Shown piece after piece: positions 17,023 through 25,300 of a stretch of 64,000 bases of DNA (position 1 is its first letter; the number at the start of each line of letters is the position of its first letter). The notes under the pieces were generated by a model. It did not search any database, was not told where the DNA came from, and was given only the letters and a program-made list of their open reading frames with translations. This stretch comes from an uncultured Ellagibacter sp. Lineage in GTDB: Bacteria > Actinomycetota > Coriobacteriia > Coriobacteriales > Eggerthellaceae. The stretch lies in the NCBI RefSeq assembly GCF_934617235.1, contig NZ_CAKTTZ010000003.1, forward strand, positions 27,385 to 91,384, written 5' to 3'. The position numbers were made by a program, and so were the translations under genes.

Positions 17023-17322
17023 TCATTTGCTTCGACGCGTTCGGGGAAGCAGCACGAAGCCCGCCCCTATGCCCACGGCCACGATCACCGCCTGCACGAC
17101 GAAGCTCAACGCGTACAGAATCGTCGATGCCACGTCGAGCTTGTCGTGGCCTTTCGAGCGCTTCACCACGTCGGAAAGAAGAAAATGCGCCGCCAGCGAC
17201 AACACGACGGCGATTGCGCCCAAACACGCGAACATCGCGCGCCATCCCCATCCATAGTGAGGCTCTCTTTCTTGTAGGTTCCCCGCAGCTGGGGCGCGCA
17301 GCTTATCGAAGAGGCCGCGCAA
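17023..17322 (-). CDS. Small membrane protein, unknown function
   Basis: Up to 99 residues with two predicted membrane helices: MFACLGAIAVVLSLAAHFLL and ILYALSFVVQAVIVAVGIG, separated by a basic loop (KRSKGHDKLD), and a basic C-terminus RTRRSK. I do not recognise a family. The long version starts at TTG 17322, shortly after a TATAAA-type -10 near 17357; a shorter version starts at ATG 17238 with a GGGGATGG upstream. It lies between the MOSC and YgjP-like genes with gaps of over 200 bp on both sides. Confidence 0.55.
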   Translation of the reverse strand: MRGLFDKLRAPAAGNLQEREPHYGWGWRAMFACLGAIAVVLSLAAHFLLSDVVKRSKGHDKLDVASTILYALSFVVQAVIVAVGIGAGFVLLPRTRRSK

Positions 17323-17553
17323 ACGCAGCTGGTCGGATATGAAGCTAAATAAAGTTTATACCGCCTTTTCCTGGCGTAATGTAAAACATGGGCATCCCGC
17401 GCAAATATACATGACGGGCGCATACGGGCGGGCGGAAGCAGGCGTATGAGCGGAAGCGAGTCGCGATCAGAAGCGGGTGCGCAGGGGCGCAAGGGCTCGC
17501 ACGGCCGCGGGCACAGGCGGGCATACCTGGACGCTCGCTGGAAGGGACACCCC

Positions 17554-18285
17554 TTAGCGCAGCTTCGCGCGGCGCTGCTTCCAATCGGGCATAAACGCGT
17601 CCATGAGCTGGTGGAACCTGGGGCCGTGGCCGCGCTCCAGCAAGTGACACAGCTCGTGGACGACCACATATTCCAAGCATTCCGGCGGATAAAGTGCCAA
17701 CCGCACGTTGATGCAGATGCGCCCTGTCGCCGGTTGGCAACTGCCCCAGCGGCTCGTCATGTTGCGATACGCGAGCTTGCCCGCCTTCACGCCCATGATC
17801 GGCTCCCACGCGGCCACGAGCGCGGGCACACATGCGCTTATCGCTTCGCGCCATTGGGCGACTTCTTCGGGAGTCGCCTGGGCCGCACGCGCCATGGGAG
17901 TTTGCGCGGCCTGCGCCATGTGAGATGCGATCCACGCCGCCTTGCGCTGAACGAAGCCACGCACCTCGTCTTCGCTCACCCACGAAGGCGCCGACACGTC
18001 CACATGCGATCCGTCGCGGGAAATGCGCAGGTTGAGATTTTTCACACGCTTGCGGGAAAGCCTCACCTCGATGCCGTCGACGAAGAACACGTGCTCAACA
18101 GCGGCGGACCGAGCGCTCGAAGCGAAGCGGGTTCGCCCAGCTGCGCCGGCTCGTCTGCCACCTTGAGAACCAAAACTCGCTCGCTTCGGGACGCGCTTGC
18201 TGGAGGAGCGAGCGCCCGCAGGTCCAGGCGCGATACGCCGTGTGCGCACGGGGCCTGATTGGTTGGAATACGGCACGGCACCCAC
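17554..18285 (-). CDS. YgjP-like (DUF45/M48-type) metal-dependent hydrolase
   Basis: The C-terminal 170 residues match the YgjP family: VSAPSWVSEDEVRGFVQRKA, RNMTSRWGSCQPATGRI, and the zinc site HELCH with a third His in HGPRFH near the C-terminus. Relatives are predicted metallopeptidase-fold hydrolases. The first 65-70 residues are Arg/Ala/Ser-rich and probably disordered. GTG 18285 lies two bases after the rsmI stop, which suggests coupling, but a later start cannot be excluded. Confidence 0.83.
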   Translation of the reverse strand: MGAVPYSNQSGPVRTRRIAPGPAGARSSSKRVPKRASFGSQGGRRAGAAGRTRFASSARSAAVEHVFFVDGIEVRLSRKRVKNLNLRISRDGSHVDVSAPSWVSEDEVRGFVQRKAAWIASHMAQAAQTPMARAAQATPEEVAQWREAISACVPALVAAWEPIMGVKAGKLAYRNMTSRWGSCQPATGRICINVRLALYPPECLEYVVVHELCHLLERGHGPRFHQLMDAFMPDWKQRRAKLR

Positions 18286-18287
18286 CT

Positions 18288-19145
18288 TTACGCGTCAAGC
18301 GCGATCTCGTAGGCGGCGTTTCGGGGAAGCCCGAACTCGACGGCGATCGTCTTGGCAATCTCCTTGTTGCGCGCGCCTTCCGCCTTGAGCTCGGCAGCGC
18401 GAACTCGGGCGGCGTCGGCGGCGTCGAGCTGCGCGGCGTCCTCCTCGGCGGCGCTCGGCTCGTCGATCACGATGGCGATCTCGCCTTTGATGGAGCCATC
18501 TTCCGCACGACGGGCGAACTCGTCGCGCAGGCTCGGCAGGGTATCGCGCACCACTTCCTCGTGCAACTTGGTGAGCTCGCGACACACCGCCGCCTCGCGC
18601 AGAGGAAATGCCTGCGCCATTGACTCGAGCGCCGACGCCACGCGATTGGGGCTTTCGTAGAAGATAAGCGCCGCGTCGAGGGAGCGCAGCGCGTCGAGCA
18701 TCGCCTTACGCTCGGCATCCTTGCGCGGGAAAAATCCGCCGAAGTAGAAGTGGGGGCAGGTGCATCCGCTCGCCACGTAGGCGGTGGCGCAGGCAGAAGC
18801 GCCAGGGAGCACCTCGACGGGTGCACCAGCCTCGCGAGCTGCTCGAACAAGGCGAAGTCCCGGGTCCGACACGCCCGGCATGCCAGCGTCACTGCAATAT
18901 GCGATCACCTCGCCAGCAAGCACACGCTCGGCAACCTGCGCCGCGCGGTCGCCGATGAGCGCCTCGTCCAAACGCTCGAGCCGCTTCTCGATGCCGAAGG
19001 CGGCGAGCAGCTTCCCCGTCACGCGCGTGTCCTCCGCGCACACGACGTCCGCATCCCCAAGCGCCGAAATCGTGCGCTCGGTCATGTCGCCTAAGTTGCC
19101 GATAGGCGTCGGGCAGATGATGAGTTTTCCAAATGTGTTAGCCAT
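18288..19145 (-). CDS. rsmI: 16S rRNA (cytidine1402-2'-O)-methyltransferase RsmI
   Basis: A 285-residue SAM-dependent tetrapyrrole-methylase-fold enzyme. It has LIICPTPIGNLGDMTERT at the N-terminus, AEDTRVTGKLL, CSDAGMPGVSDPG near residue 82, FFPRKDAERK and FYESPNRV near 165. ATG 19145 matches the family start. Its A coincides with the expected transcription start seven bases past TATACT, and there is no Shine-Dalgarno, so the mRNA is probably leaderless. An upstream in-frame extension to 19364 would run into the neighbouring gene's 3' region and is rejected. Confidence 0.94.
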   Translation of the reverse strand: MANTFGKLIICPTPIGNLGDMTERTISALGDADVVCAEDTRVTGKLLAAFGIEKRLERLDEALIGDRAAQVAERVLAGEVIAYCSDAGMPGVSDPGLRLVRAAREAGAPVEVLPGASACATAYVASGCTCPHFYFGGFFPRKDAERKAMLDALRSLDAALIFYESPNRVASALESMAQAFPLREAAVCRELTKLHEEVVRDTLPSLRDEFARRAEDGSIKGEIAIVIDEPSAAEEDAAQLDAADAARVRAAELKAEGARNKEIAKTIAVEFGLPRNAAYEIALDA

Positions 19146-19152
19146 GCGCGTT

Positions 19153-19158
19153 AGTATA
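19153..19158 (-). promoter_or_regulatory. -10 element placing rsmI transcription start at its ATG
   Basis: TATACT on the minus strand ends seven bases before the rsmI ATG. A TTGCGC -35-like hexamer lies 19 bp upstream of it. There is no room for a 5' UTR or ribosome-binding site. Confidence 0.6.
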
Positions 19159-19205
19159 GCGCGAGCGGAACCGCGGTGCGCAAGAGGGAGTGCACCCGCC
19201 ACGAG

Positions 19206-19245
19206 AAAAGGGCGCCGCCGCGACACGAATCGCAGCAGCGCCCTT
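19206..19245 (-). terminator. Terminator after the PEP hydrolase-domain gene
   Basis: On the minus strand, AAGGGCGCTGCTGCG pairs with CGCGGCGGCGCCCTT around a short loop and ends in TTTTC. It is 37 bp past the stop of the upstream gene. Confidence 0.75.
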
Positions 19246-19281
19246 CGTTTGAGTCTCGGTGGAGCTTGGAACCGAGAGCTG

Positions 19282-20112
19282 TTACTTCTTGATAGCCTTG
19301 AATGCCTCGGTCTGGGCCTTGATGCCGCGCTCGGCAGCCAGGCGCTCGATGGAGGTGGCGCCAAAGAAGCCGTCGATGCCGGGCACGTGCTCGATGACGT
19401 ACGCCGCGTCCTTCGGCTCGGAAATCGGGCCGCCGTGGCAGATGACGAGCGCGTCGGGGTTGATGTCCTTCACGACCTTCACGATGCCGGTGATGATCTC
19501 CACGCAGTCGTCGAGCGTGCGCGCGGTCTCGGCGCCGATGGTGCCGCCGGTGGTGAGGCCCATGTGCGCGACGATGATATCGGCGCCGGCCTTGGTCATC
19601 GCGACAGCCTGCTCCTCGTCGAAGACGTACGGGCAGGTGAGCATGTCGAGCTTGTGCGCCTCGGCGATCATGTCGACCTCAAGGCCGTAGCCCATGCCGG
19701 TCTCCTCGAGGTTCTTGCGGAACACGCCGTCGATAAGGCCGACGGTCGGGAAGTTCTGCACGCCGTTGAAGCCCTGGTCCTTCAGCTCGGCCAGGTACTT
19801 CTTCATGACGCGGAACGGATCGGTGCCGCAGACGCCGGCGAGCACCGGGGTGTCCTTCACGACGGGCAGCACCTCGGCGCCCATCTCGACGACAATCTGG
19901 TTCGCGTCGCCGTAGGAAAGCAGGCCCGCGAGCGAGCCGCGACCGGCCATGCGGAAACGGCCGGAGTTGTAGATGACGAAGATGTCGGCGCCGCCGGCCT
20001 CAGCCGACTTCGCCGTGATGCCCGTGCCGGCGCCAACGCCGAGCAGGATGTTTCCCTCGGCGAGGGACTTACGGAAACGATCGAGAATTTCCGCGCGGGA
20101 CAGTTCAAGCAT
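19282..20112 (-). CDS. PEP hydrolase-like TIM-barrel protein (PF09370 type)
   Basis: A 276-residue TIM-barrel protein of the phosphoenolpyruvate-hydrolase-domain family: ILLGVGAGTGITAKSAEAGG near residue 22, FVIYNSGRFRMAGRGSLAG, LAGVCGTDPFRVM, NFPTVGLIDG and VICHGGPISEP. The family resembles PEP mutase/isocitrate lyase-type enzymes, and a firm reaction is not established. It lies downstream of the UPF0261 gene; together they match the two halves of the plant Tm-1 protein. A terminator follows. Confidence 0.88.
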   Translation of the reverse strand: MLELSRAEILDRFRKSLAEGNILLGVGAGTGITAKSAEAGGADIFVIYNSGRFRMAGRGSLAGLLSYGDANQIVVEMGAEVLPVVKDTPVLAGVCGTDPFRVMKKYLAELKDQGFNGVQNFPTVGLIDGVFRKNLEETGMGYGLEVDMIAEAHKLDMLTCPYVFDEEQAVAMTKAGADIIVAHMGLTTGGTIGAETARTLDDCVEIITGIVKVVKDINPDALVICHGGPISEPKDAAYVIEHVPGIDGFFGATSIERLAAERGIKAQTEAFKAIKK

Positions 20113-20319
20113 GGTGTTCTCCTTCTTTTTCGAGTACTACCTTTTTCTTGCCGAACATATGCGTTCACGGCGCGCCTGCGAGTTAGAACAGGCGCCGCCG
20201 ATGAAGCCTGGGGGTGCGTCGCCTTGCGGCGTGCCCGATGACGACGGGATGGCTGCAATCCGGCGCGACGCGGTGTCAAAGGGAAGGCGGAAGCGCGTCG
20301 CCCCCGCTCCCCGCTCGTG

Positions 20320-21528
20320 CTATTTCTCCATGAGGTCGATGAGCTTCTGGGCTGCGGCGATTGCGAACTCGTCGTCGTTTACGTGCGCGTCCATCTCGAT
20401 GACCTCGGCCTTCGCGGGGTCGACCTCGTCCCTGAGCGTCTTGAAGAGCGCCGCGTCCTCGTCGGGACCGTAGAACGGCTGGCCCTCGGCGTCGATCATC
20501 GACACGCCCTTGAGCGGCAGCATGACCGCGCACGGGCCGATCGACATGTTCACCTTGGAGGCGATGGCATGGCCGATCTTCTCGTTTTCCTCCACCGTGG
20601 TGCGCATGAGCGTGACCGTGGGGTTGTGCTTGTACAAGTTTCGGGACTGGTACTGCTCGGGAACGGTATCCCACGGACCGAAGTTCACCATGTCGTCGGC
20701 GCCGACTGACACGACTGCCGGCACGCCGTTCAGAGCAGCCGCGCTGCAGCGATCGGGGCCTGCGGTGAGCACGCCGCCCGCAACCTCGTCGCACCACTCG
20801 GTGGTGGTCAAGTCGAGCACGCCCTTGATGAACCCGCCGTTGACCAGCGCTTCCATGCATTTTCCACCCGTTCCCGTCGCGTGGAACACGAGCACCTCGA
20901 AGCCCTTCGACTCCAGGTAGGCCTGCGCCTTCTGCACCGCGGGCGTGGTCACGCCGAACATGGTCGCGGCGACGAGCGGCTTGTGGTCCTCGACCTTGGG
21001 GGCGACGTGCTCGAGCATGCCCGTCATAGCGGCGACGGCGTTGTTGAAAATAGTCGCCGAGAAGGAGTTGATGCCCGCGACGTCGACGATCGAGGGGAAC
21101 ATGGCGATGTCCGACGCGCCGATGTAGGGGGACGTGTCGCCGGAAGCCATGGTGGACACCATGACCTTGGGCACGCCGATGGGAAGCTTGCGCATGCCGG
21201 CGGTCGCGATGGCGGTGCCGCCCGAGCCGCCCATGGAGAACACGCCGTCGAAGCGGCCGTTCGCATACAGCGTGGGCAGAAGCTTCTCGACGCCGTGCGT
21301 CATGGTCTCGGTGGCGAAAGCGCGGTCCTTCTTCTCCACGATGGTCGACATCTCGATATCGACCGCCGCCGCGACCTCCGTGTTGGGAACGTCGGGCATG
21401 GTTTGCGGGTCGAAGACGCCGCAATGGATGGTAAGGGTGTTGACGCCCAGCTCCTCGAAGCGGGCCTTCACATAGGCGAACTCCTCGCCTTTCGTGTCGA
21501 ACGTGCCGATGATAGCGACTGTTTTCAC
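20320..21528 (-). CDS. UPF0261 / Tm-1-like ATP-binding domain protein
   Basis: A 402-residue protein beginning KTVAIIGTFDTKGEEFAYVK, the UPF0261 signature, with FSMGGSGGTAIATAGMRKLP near residue 90, MVSTMASGDTSPYIG near 115 and FHATGTGGKCMEAL near 215. In tomato Tm-1 this domain binds ATP and inhibits a viral replicase; the bacterial role is unknown. The start is GTG at 21528, set by GGAGG five bases upstream and by the family N-terminus. The 207 bp before the next gene hold nothing recognisable. Confidence 0.9.
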   Translation of the reverse strand: MKTVAIIGTFDTKGEEFAYVKARFEELGVNTLTIHCGVFDPQTMPDVPNTEVAAAVDIEMSTIVEKKDRAFATETMTHGVEKLLPTLYANGRFDGVFSMGGSGGTAIATAGMRKLPIGVPKVMVSTMASGDTSPYIGASDIAMFPSIVDVAGINSFSATIFNNAVAAMTGMLEHVAPKVEDHKPLVAATMFGVTTPAVQKAQAYLESKGFEVLVFHATGTGGKCMEALVNGGFIKGVLDLTTTEWCDEVAGGVLTAGPDRCSAAALNGVPAVVSVGADDMVNFGPWDTVPEQYQSRNLYKHNPTVTLMRTTVEENEKIGHAIASKVNMSIGPCAVMLPLKGVSMIDAEGQPFYGPDEDAALFKTLRDEVDPAKAEVIEMDAHVNDDEFAIAAAQKLIDLMEK

Positions 21529-21732
21529 ACAGGCCTCCTTAATGTAAGGTTTCGACTCGCTGCACAGTTTAGTTCGCGCGCTACGGCTTGAACGCCGCGT
21601 TCGCAACTCGCCACAGCATCACGACAATTCCGCGAAAGGTATTTGTTACACGGCGGATAGCATAAAAGGCTTGTGCTATGCTAACGAGAACCCGACAACC
21701 GAGACCCATCCCAAGATTCGCAAGGAGCCACG

Positions 21733-24054
21733 ATGAGCAGCTCATTCCCTCTCGCAAAGGCAACCGCACGATTGTTTCTCGCCCTCTCCCTCGCCTTCGC
21801 GATTTGCCTTCCCCTTCCCGTCGAGAAGGCCCACGCACTTGACGGGGGCTTTGACCTCGCGGAAAGCGATGCGGGCAGCGGCTCCGTCGACGACGATGCG
21901 ATCAGCGCCAACGCCGACGCGTCCCCGCAGCTGGGCGGCTCCGCTTCAAGCGCGCTCTCGCATGCCGCCGAATCCGGCAGCCCGCTCGTCGACTGGACGG
22001 CCTGCGGAACCTGTCGCTGGATGATCGATGCGCGCGGCTGTCTCACGATCGCGCCGATGGAGGGCGCCAATAGTGGCGAGCTTTCGTATTGGAAGGACGC
22101 GCCTTGGTACGATTACCGCGATTCCATAACCTCCGCACAAATCAAGGACGGCGTCGTTGCCGCAACAACGTTTCGCATGTTCAGAAACTGCTCTCGCCTG
22201 ATCTCGGTTGACCTATCGGGCCTTGACACCTCGAAGGTGACCGAAATGGGGAGAGAGGACACCTGGGAAAGCGGCATGTTCTCCGGCTGCTCCCGACTCG
22301 CCTACCTCGACCTCTCGAGCCTCGACACGTCCAATGTCACGAGCATGGGCTGCATGTTCGAAGGCTGCTCGTCGCTTACCTCTCTCGACCTGTCCACCTT
22401 CGACACCTCAAACGTCGTCGACATGAACAGCATGTTCTTCGGCTGCACCAAGCTCACATCCCTCGATCTGTCAGGCTTCGACACCTCGAAGGTAACCAAC
22501 ATGGGAAGCAAAAGCAGCAGAACGGCTGCAGGGATGTTCGAGCGCTGCTCGAGCCTTACATCCCTCGATCTGTCCTCCTTCGACACCTCGAAGGTGACGG
22601 ACATGAGCCGGATGTTCTTCGGCTGCGCCAAGCTCACGTCCCTCGATTTGTCGAGATTCAACACGTCTAACGTCACGTGTATGGACGGCATGTTCTGGGA
22701 CTGCTCGGGGCTTTTCTCCCTCGACCTGTCGGGATTCGATACGTCCAGCGTCACAAGCATGGCCGCCATGTTCTGCGGCTGCTCGTTACTCGCACCGGTG
22801 AACCTGTCTGGCTTCAATACCTCGAAGGTAACGAATATGAGCTTCATGTTCGAAGACTGCTCCCGCCTTTCCGCGCTCGATTTGTCGAGCTTCGACACCT
22901 CGAACGTGACGTACATGGTATCGATGTTCGAAGGCTGCTCCAAGCTCGCCTCCCTCGACCTGTCGGGTTTTGACACCTCGAGCGTCACAAGCATGACGGC
23001 CATGTTCGCCGAATGCTCGTCGCTTTCCGCGCTCGACCTGTCAGGATTCAACACCTCCCAGGTAACGGACATGAGCAACCTGTTCTCGTTCTGCTCATCA
23101 CTTGCGTCCCTCGACCTGTCGGGCCTCGACACCTCGGAGGTGGAGAACATGACCCATATGTTCCTTCGCTGCTCCGAGCTCACCACCCTGGACCTGACGT
23201 CCTTCGATACCTCGATGGCGAAGAGCATGGACTATATGTTCTACGGCTGCTCGTCGCTTAAGTCGGTGTCGCTCAGCCAGAAGTTTTCTTTCACGGGACG
23301 GGGAATCACGCGCCAGTGCAAGCTACCGAAGCCCCTTGAGAAGAAGGGGTACACGGGGCTTTGGGTGAGCGCGACCGACGGTGCGGTTTACACGCCCGAC
23401 GAGATTCCCAACTATGTGGCCGCAACCTACACCGCGCAAATCGCCTTCCCCGACGTGGATTACGCGGATTGGTACGGCGAAGCGGTCTCGTTTGTTTCGG
23501 CAAAGGGCCTTATCACAGGCTACACCGACGGCGAGAAGGCAGGGTTTTTCGGCGTGGGCGATACGCTGACGCGCGCGCAGTTCGCCACGATTCTCTGGCG
23601 CAATGCCTGTCCCGACGAGTACGCGACCTACGACCCCAAGACCGCCGTGGACACAACGGGCATCGAGGGCTCAGCTGACGGCACGTACTACACCGCTGCC
23701 GCGAACTGGGCGGTCACCAACAGCTACATCACTGGAATCGACAATCTGGACGGCACGTTCGACTTCGCGGCCGACACGCCCGTGAGCTTCGAGCAGATGA
23801 TCACCATCCTCTCGCGCGTCGGCGCAAACCCCGACGAGGTCGAGGCGTCAGGAGGCGACCTGTCCGCCTTCGTCGACGGCGATATGGCGAGCGACTGGTC
23901 GCGCAAGCCCCTCGCATGGGCGCATGACCTGGGCCTTGTCGAGGGTTACAACGATCCCGACAGGGGTAAGCTCCTCTGCCCGGGCGAGAATGTCGAGCGC
24001 CAGCGCGCGGCCACCGTCCTCGCGCGCGCCTTCACCATGGGAGTCCTGAAGTAG
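21733..24054 (+). CDS. Secreted BspA-like DUF285 repeat protein with SLH-type anchor
   Basis: A 773-residue surface protein. Residues 1-36 are a signal peptide (basic start, LFLALSLAFAICLPL core, AHA cleavage site). Residues about 149-515 hold fourteen near-identical repeats of roughly 24 residues, each like MFxGCSxLTSLDLSGFDTS followed by xVTxM: DUF285/BspA leucine-rich repeats. From about residue 572 there are three S-layer-homology-like units (FPDVDYADWYGEAVSFVSAK, TRAQFATILWR). BspA proteins bind host matrix or other bacteria; here the SLH units would hold the protein on the cell wall. AAGGAG precedes the ATG. Confidence 0.93.
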   Translation: MSSSFPLAKATARLFLALSLAFAICLPLPVEKAHALDGGFDLAESDAGSGSVDDDAISANADASPQLGGSASSALSHAAESGSPLVDWTACGTCRWMIDARGCLTIAPMEGANSGELSYWKDAPWYDYRDSITSAQIKDGVVAATTFRMFRNCSRLISVDLSGLDTSKVTEMGREDTWESGMFSGCSRLAYLDLSSLDTSNVTSMGCMFEGCSSLTSLDLSTFDTSNVVDMNSMFFGCTKLTSLDLSGFDTSKVTNMGSKSSRTAAGMFERCSSLTSLDLSSFDTSKVTDMSRMFFGCAKLTSLDLSRFNTSNVTCMDGMFWDCSGLFSLDLSGFDTSSVTSMAAMFCGCSLLAPVNLSGFNTSKVTNMSFMFEDCSRLSALDLSSFDTSNVTYMVSMFEGCSKLASLDLSGFDTSSVTSMTAMFAECSSLSALDLSGFNTSQVTDMSNLFSFCSSLASLDLSGLDTSEVENMTHMFLRCSELTTLDLTSFDTSMAKSMDYMFYGCSSLKSVSLSQKFSFTGRGITRQCKLPKPLEKKGYTGLWVSATDGAVYTPDEIPNYVAATYTAQIAFPDVDYADWYGEAVSFVSAKGLITGYTDGEKAGFFGVGDTLTRAQFATILWRNACPDEYATYDPKTAVDTTGIEGSADGTYYTAAANWAVTNSYITGIDNLDGTFDFAADTPVSFEQMITILSRVGANPDEVEASGGDLSAFVDGDMASDWSRKPLAWAHDLGLVEGYNDPDRGKLLCPGENVERQRAATVLARAFTMGVLK

Positions 24055-24104
24055 CGCGGTGCCGTATAATGCACGTAAACGATTTTGCCTGAGGGAGGTG
24101 CGAC

Positions 24105-25190
24105 ATGCTCTATCAGCTGATGAATAAGAACACCGTCGTCGCGACGTACAGCGAGCATAAGGATATCGACGACTTTCTCTACGAAGAGGTCGAGCGCTTC
24201 GACCCCTATCTTCCCTATGGATTCATCGATATCAACGACTGGATCGACGGGCGAGCCATCGCCAAACACCGAACGTCGATCGAGAAGCTCATGCGCGAGC
24301 TCGGCCTTACCACCCGCCATGACTTCATCGGCATGGTACGCTGCCTGTCGCTGACCGACACTTTCTGGATGAAGCGCGAAGACGAAGTTTTGACCTGGGA
24401 TGACGTATCGCTTTATCGCAATCCCTTCGATGATGTCATCGCGCGCATCGCCTTCGACGGCACCGGCATGTACGGACGGCAGAACTCCCTCACTTCCCCA
24501 GAGTTCGCGACGTCAGGCTCGTTTGCGAAATGCTGGATTCGCGAAAACGGGCAGATTTCACTTTTGAAGCGCGGCTCCTCCGGTTATGCGAACGCAGGGT
24601 TCGAACCGTACTCCGAGAAACTCGCATCCGATTTGCTCGACGCCGCTAGAATCGACCACGTTCCTTATTCGCTGCTTCGATTCCATAAAAAGCTCGCCTG
24701 CAAATGCCCCCTGTTCACATCGGAGCGTGAAGGATTCGTTTCGGCTCACAGATTCTTCGATGGCCCCTTCGGCGTTAAAGACATGCTCGCTTTCGCCTCG
24801 GAACACGGCGCTGAAGAGGCATTCCGCGAAATGGTCGTGATGGATGCAGTCATGGCGAACGTCGATCGGCATGCGGGGAATTACGGCTTTTTAGTCAACA
24901 ATGCGACCGGTGAGATTCTTCGCATGGCGCCGCTGTTCGACCACAACATGGCCTGCCTGCCCATGATGATGGAGATGGACGACTTCGACGAGTACATCCG
25001 CCTCATCGGGCCGAAGATCGGCACCGACTTCATCGCCATCGGACGCGCCCTTATGACGCCCGGCATCCGCGCGAAGCTTGTCGACTTGAAGGACTTCGAA
25101 TACGAGGACCCGGGCTTCGACTACCCCAAATGGAAGCTCGACGCCGTGAACAAGCTGAAGAACGCGCAGATCAAAGCGCTGCTGGCGTAG
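24105..25190 (+). CDS. Orphan HipA-like kinase domain protein
   Basis: A 361-residue protein with the kinase core of HipA toxins: TSGSFAKCWIREN near residue 137 and ISLLKRG near 151 (nucleotide-binding lysine), the catalytic loop MANVDRHAGNYGFL at 250-263, and the metal-binding segment APLFDHNMA at 276. HipA phosphorylates glutamyl-tRNA synthetase; other family members have different targets. There is no HipB-type antitoxin gene beside it. It starts 50 bp after the surface protein with GGGAGG at good spacing. A toxin role is not shown. Confidence 0.82.
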   Translation: MLYQLMNKNTVVATYSEHKDIDDFLYEEVERFDPYLPYGFIDINDWIDGRAIAKHRTSIEKLMRELGLTTRHDFIGMVRCLSLTDTFWMKREDEVLTWDDVSLYRNPFDDVIARIAFDGTGMYGRQNSLTSPEFATSGSFAKCWIRENGQISLLKRGSSGYANAGFEPYSEKLASDLLDAARIDHVPYSLLRFHKKLACKCPLFTSEREGFVSAHRFFDGPFGVKDMLAFASEHGAEEAFREMVVMDAVMANVDRHAGNYGFLVNNATGEILRMAPLFDHNMACLPMMMEMDDFDEYIRLIGPKIGTDFIAIGRALMTPGIRAKLVDLKDFEYEDPGFDYPKWKLDAVNKLKNAQIKALLA

Positions 25191-25237
25191 GGATTGAAAG
25201 CCCCAACGTAAGGGTCGAGGAGAACCCTCGAGAACGG

Positions 25238-25270
25238 AAAAGGCGCCCCGTATTGTGCGGGACGCCTTTT
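25238..25270. terminator. Bidirectional terminator between the HipA-like gene and gltD
   Basis: AAAAGGCGCCCCGTA and CGGGACGCCTTTT pair around TTGTG, with A and T tracts on both sides, so it can serve the two convergent genes. Confidence 0.85.
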
Positions 25271-25300
25271 CTGCAAGGTGATTCAACGGCGAAATCGAGG

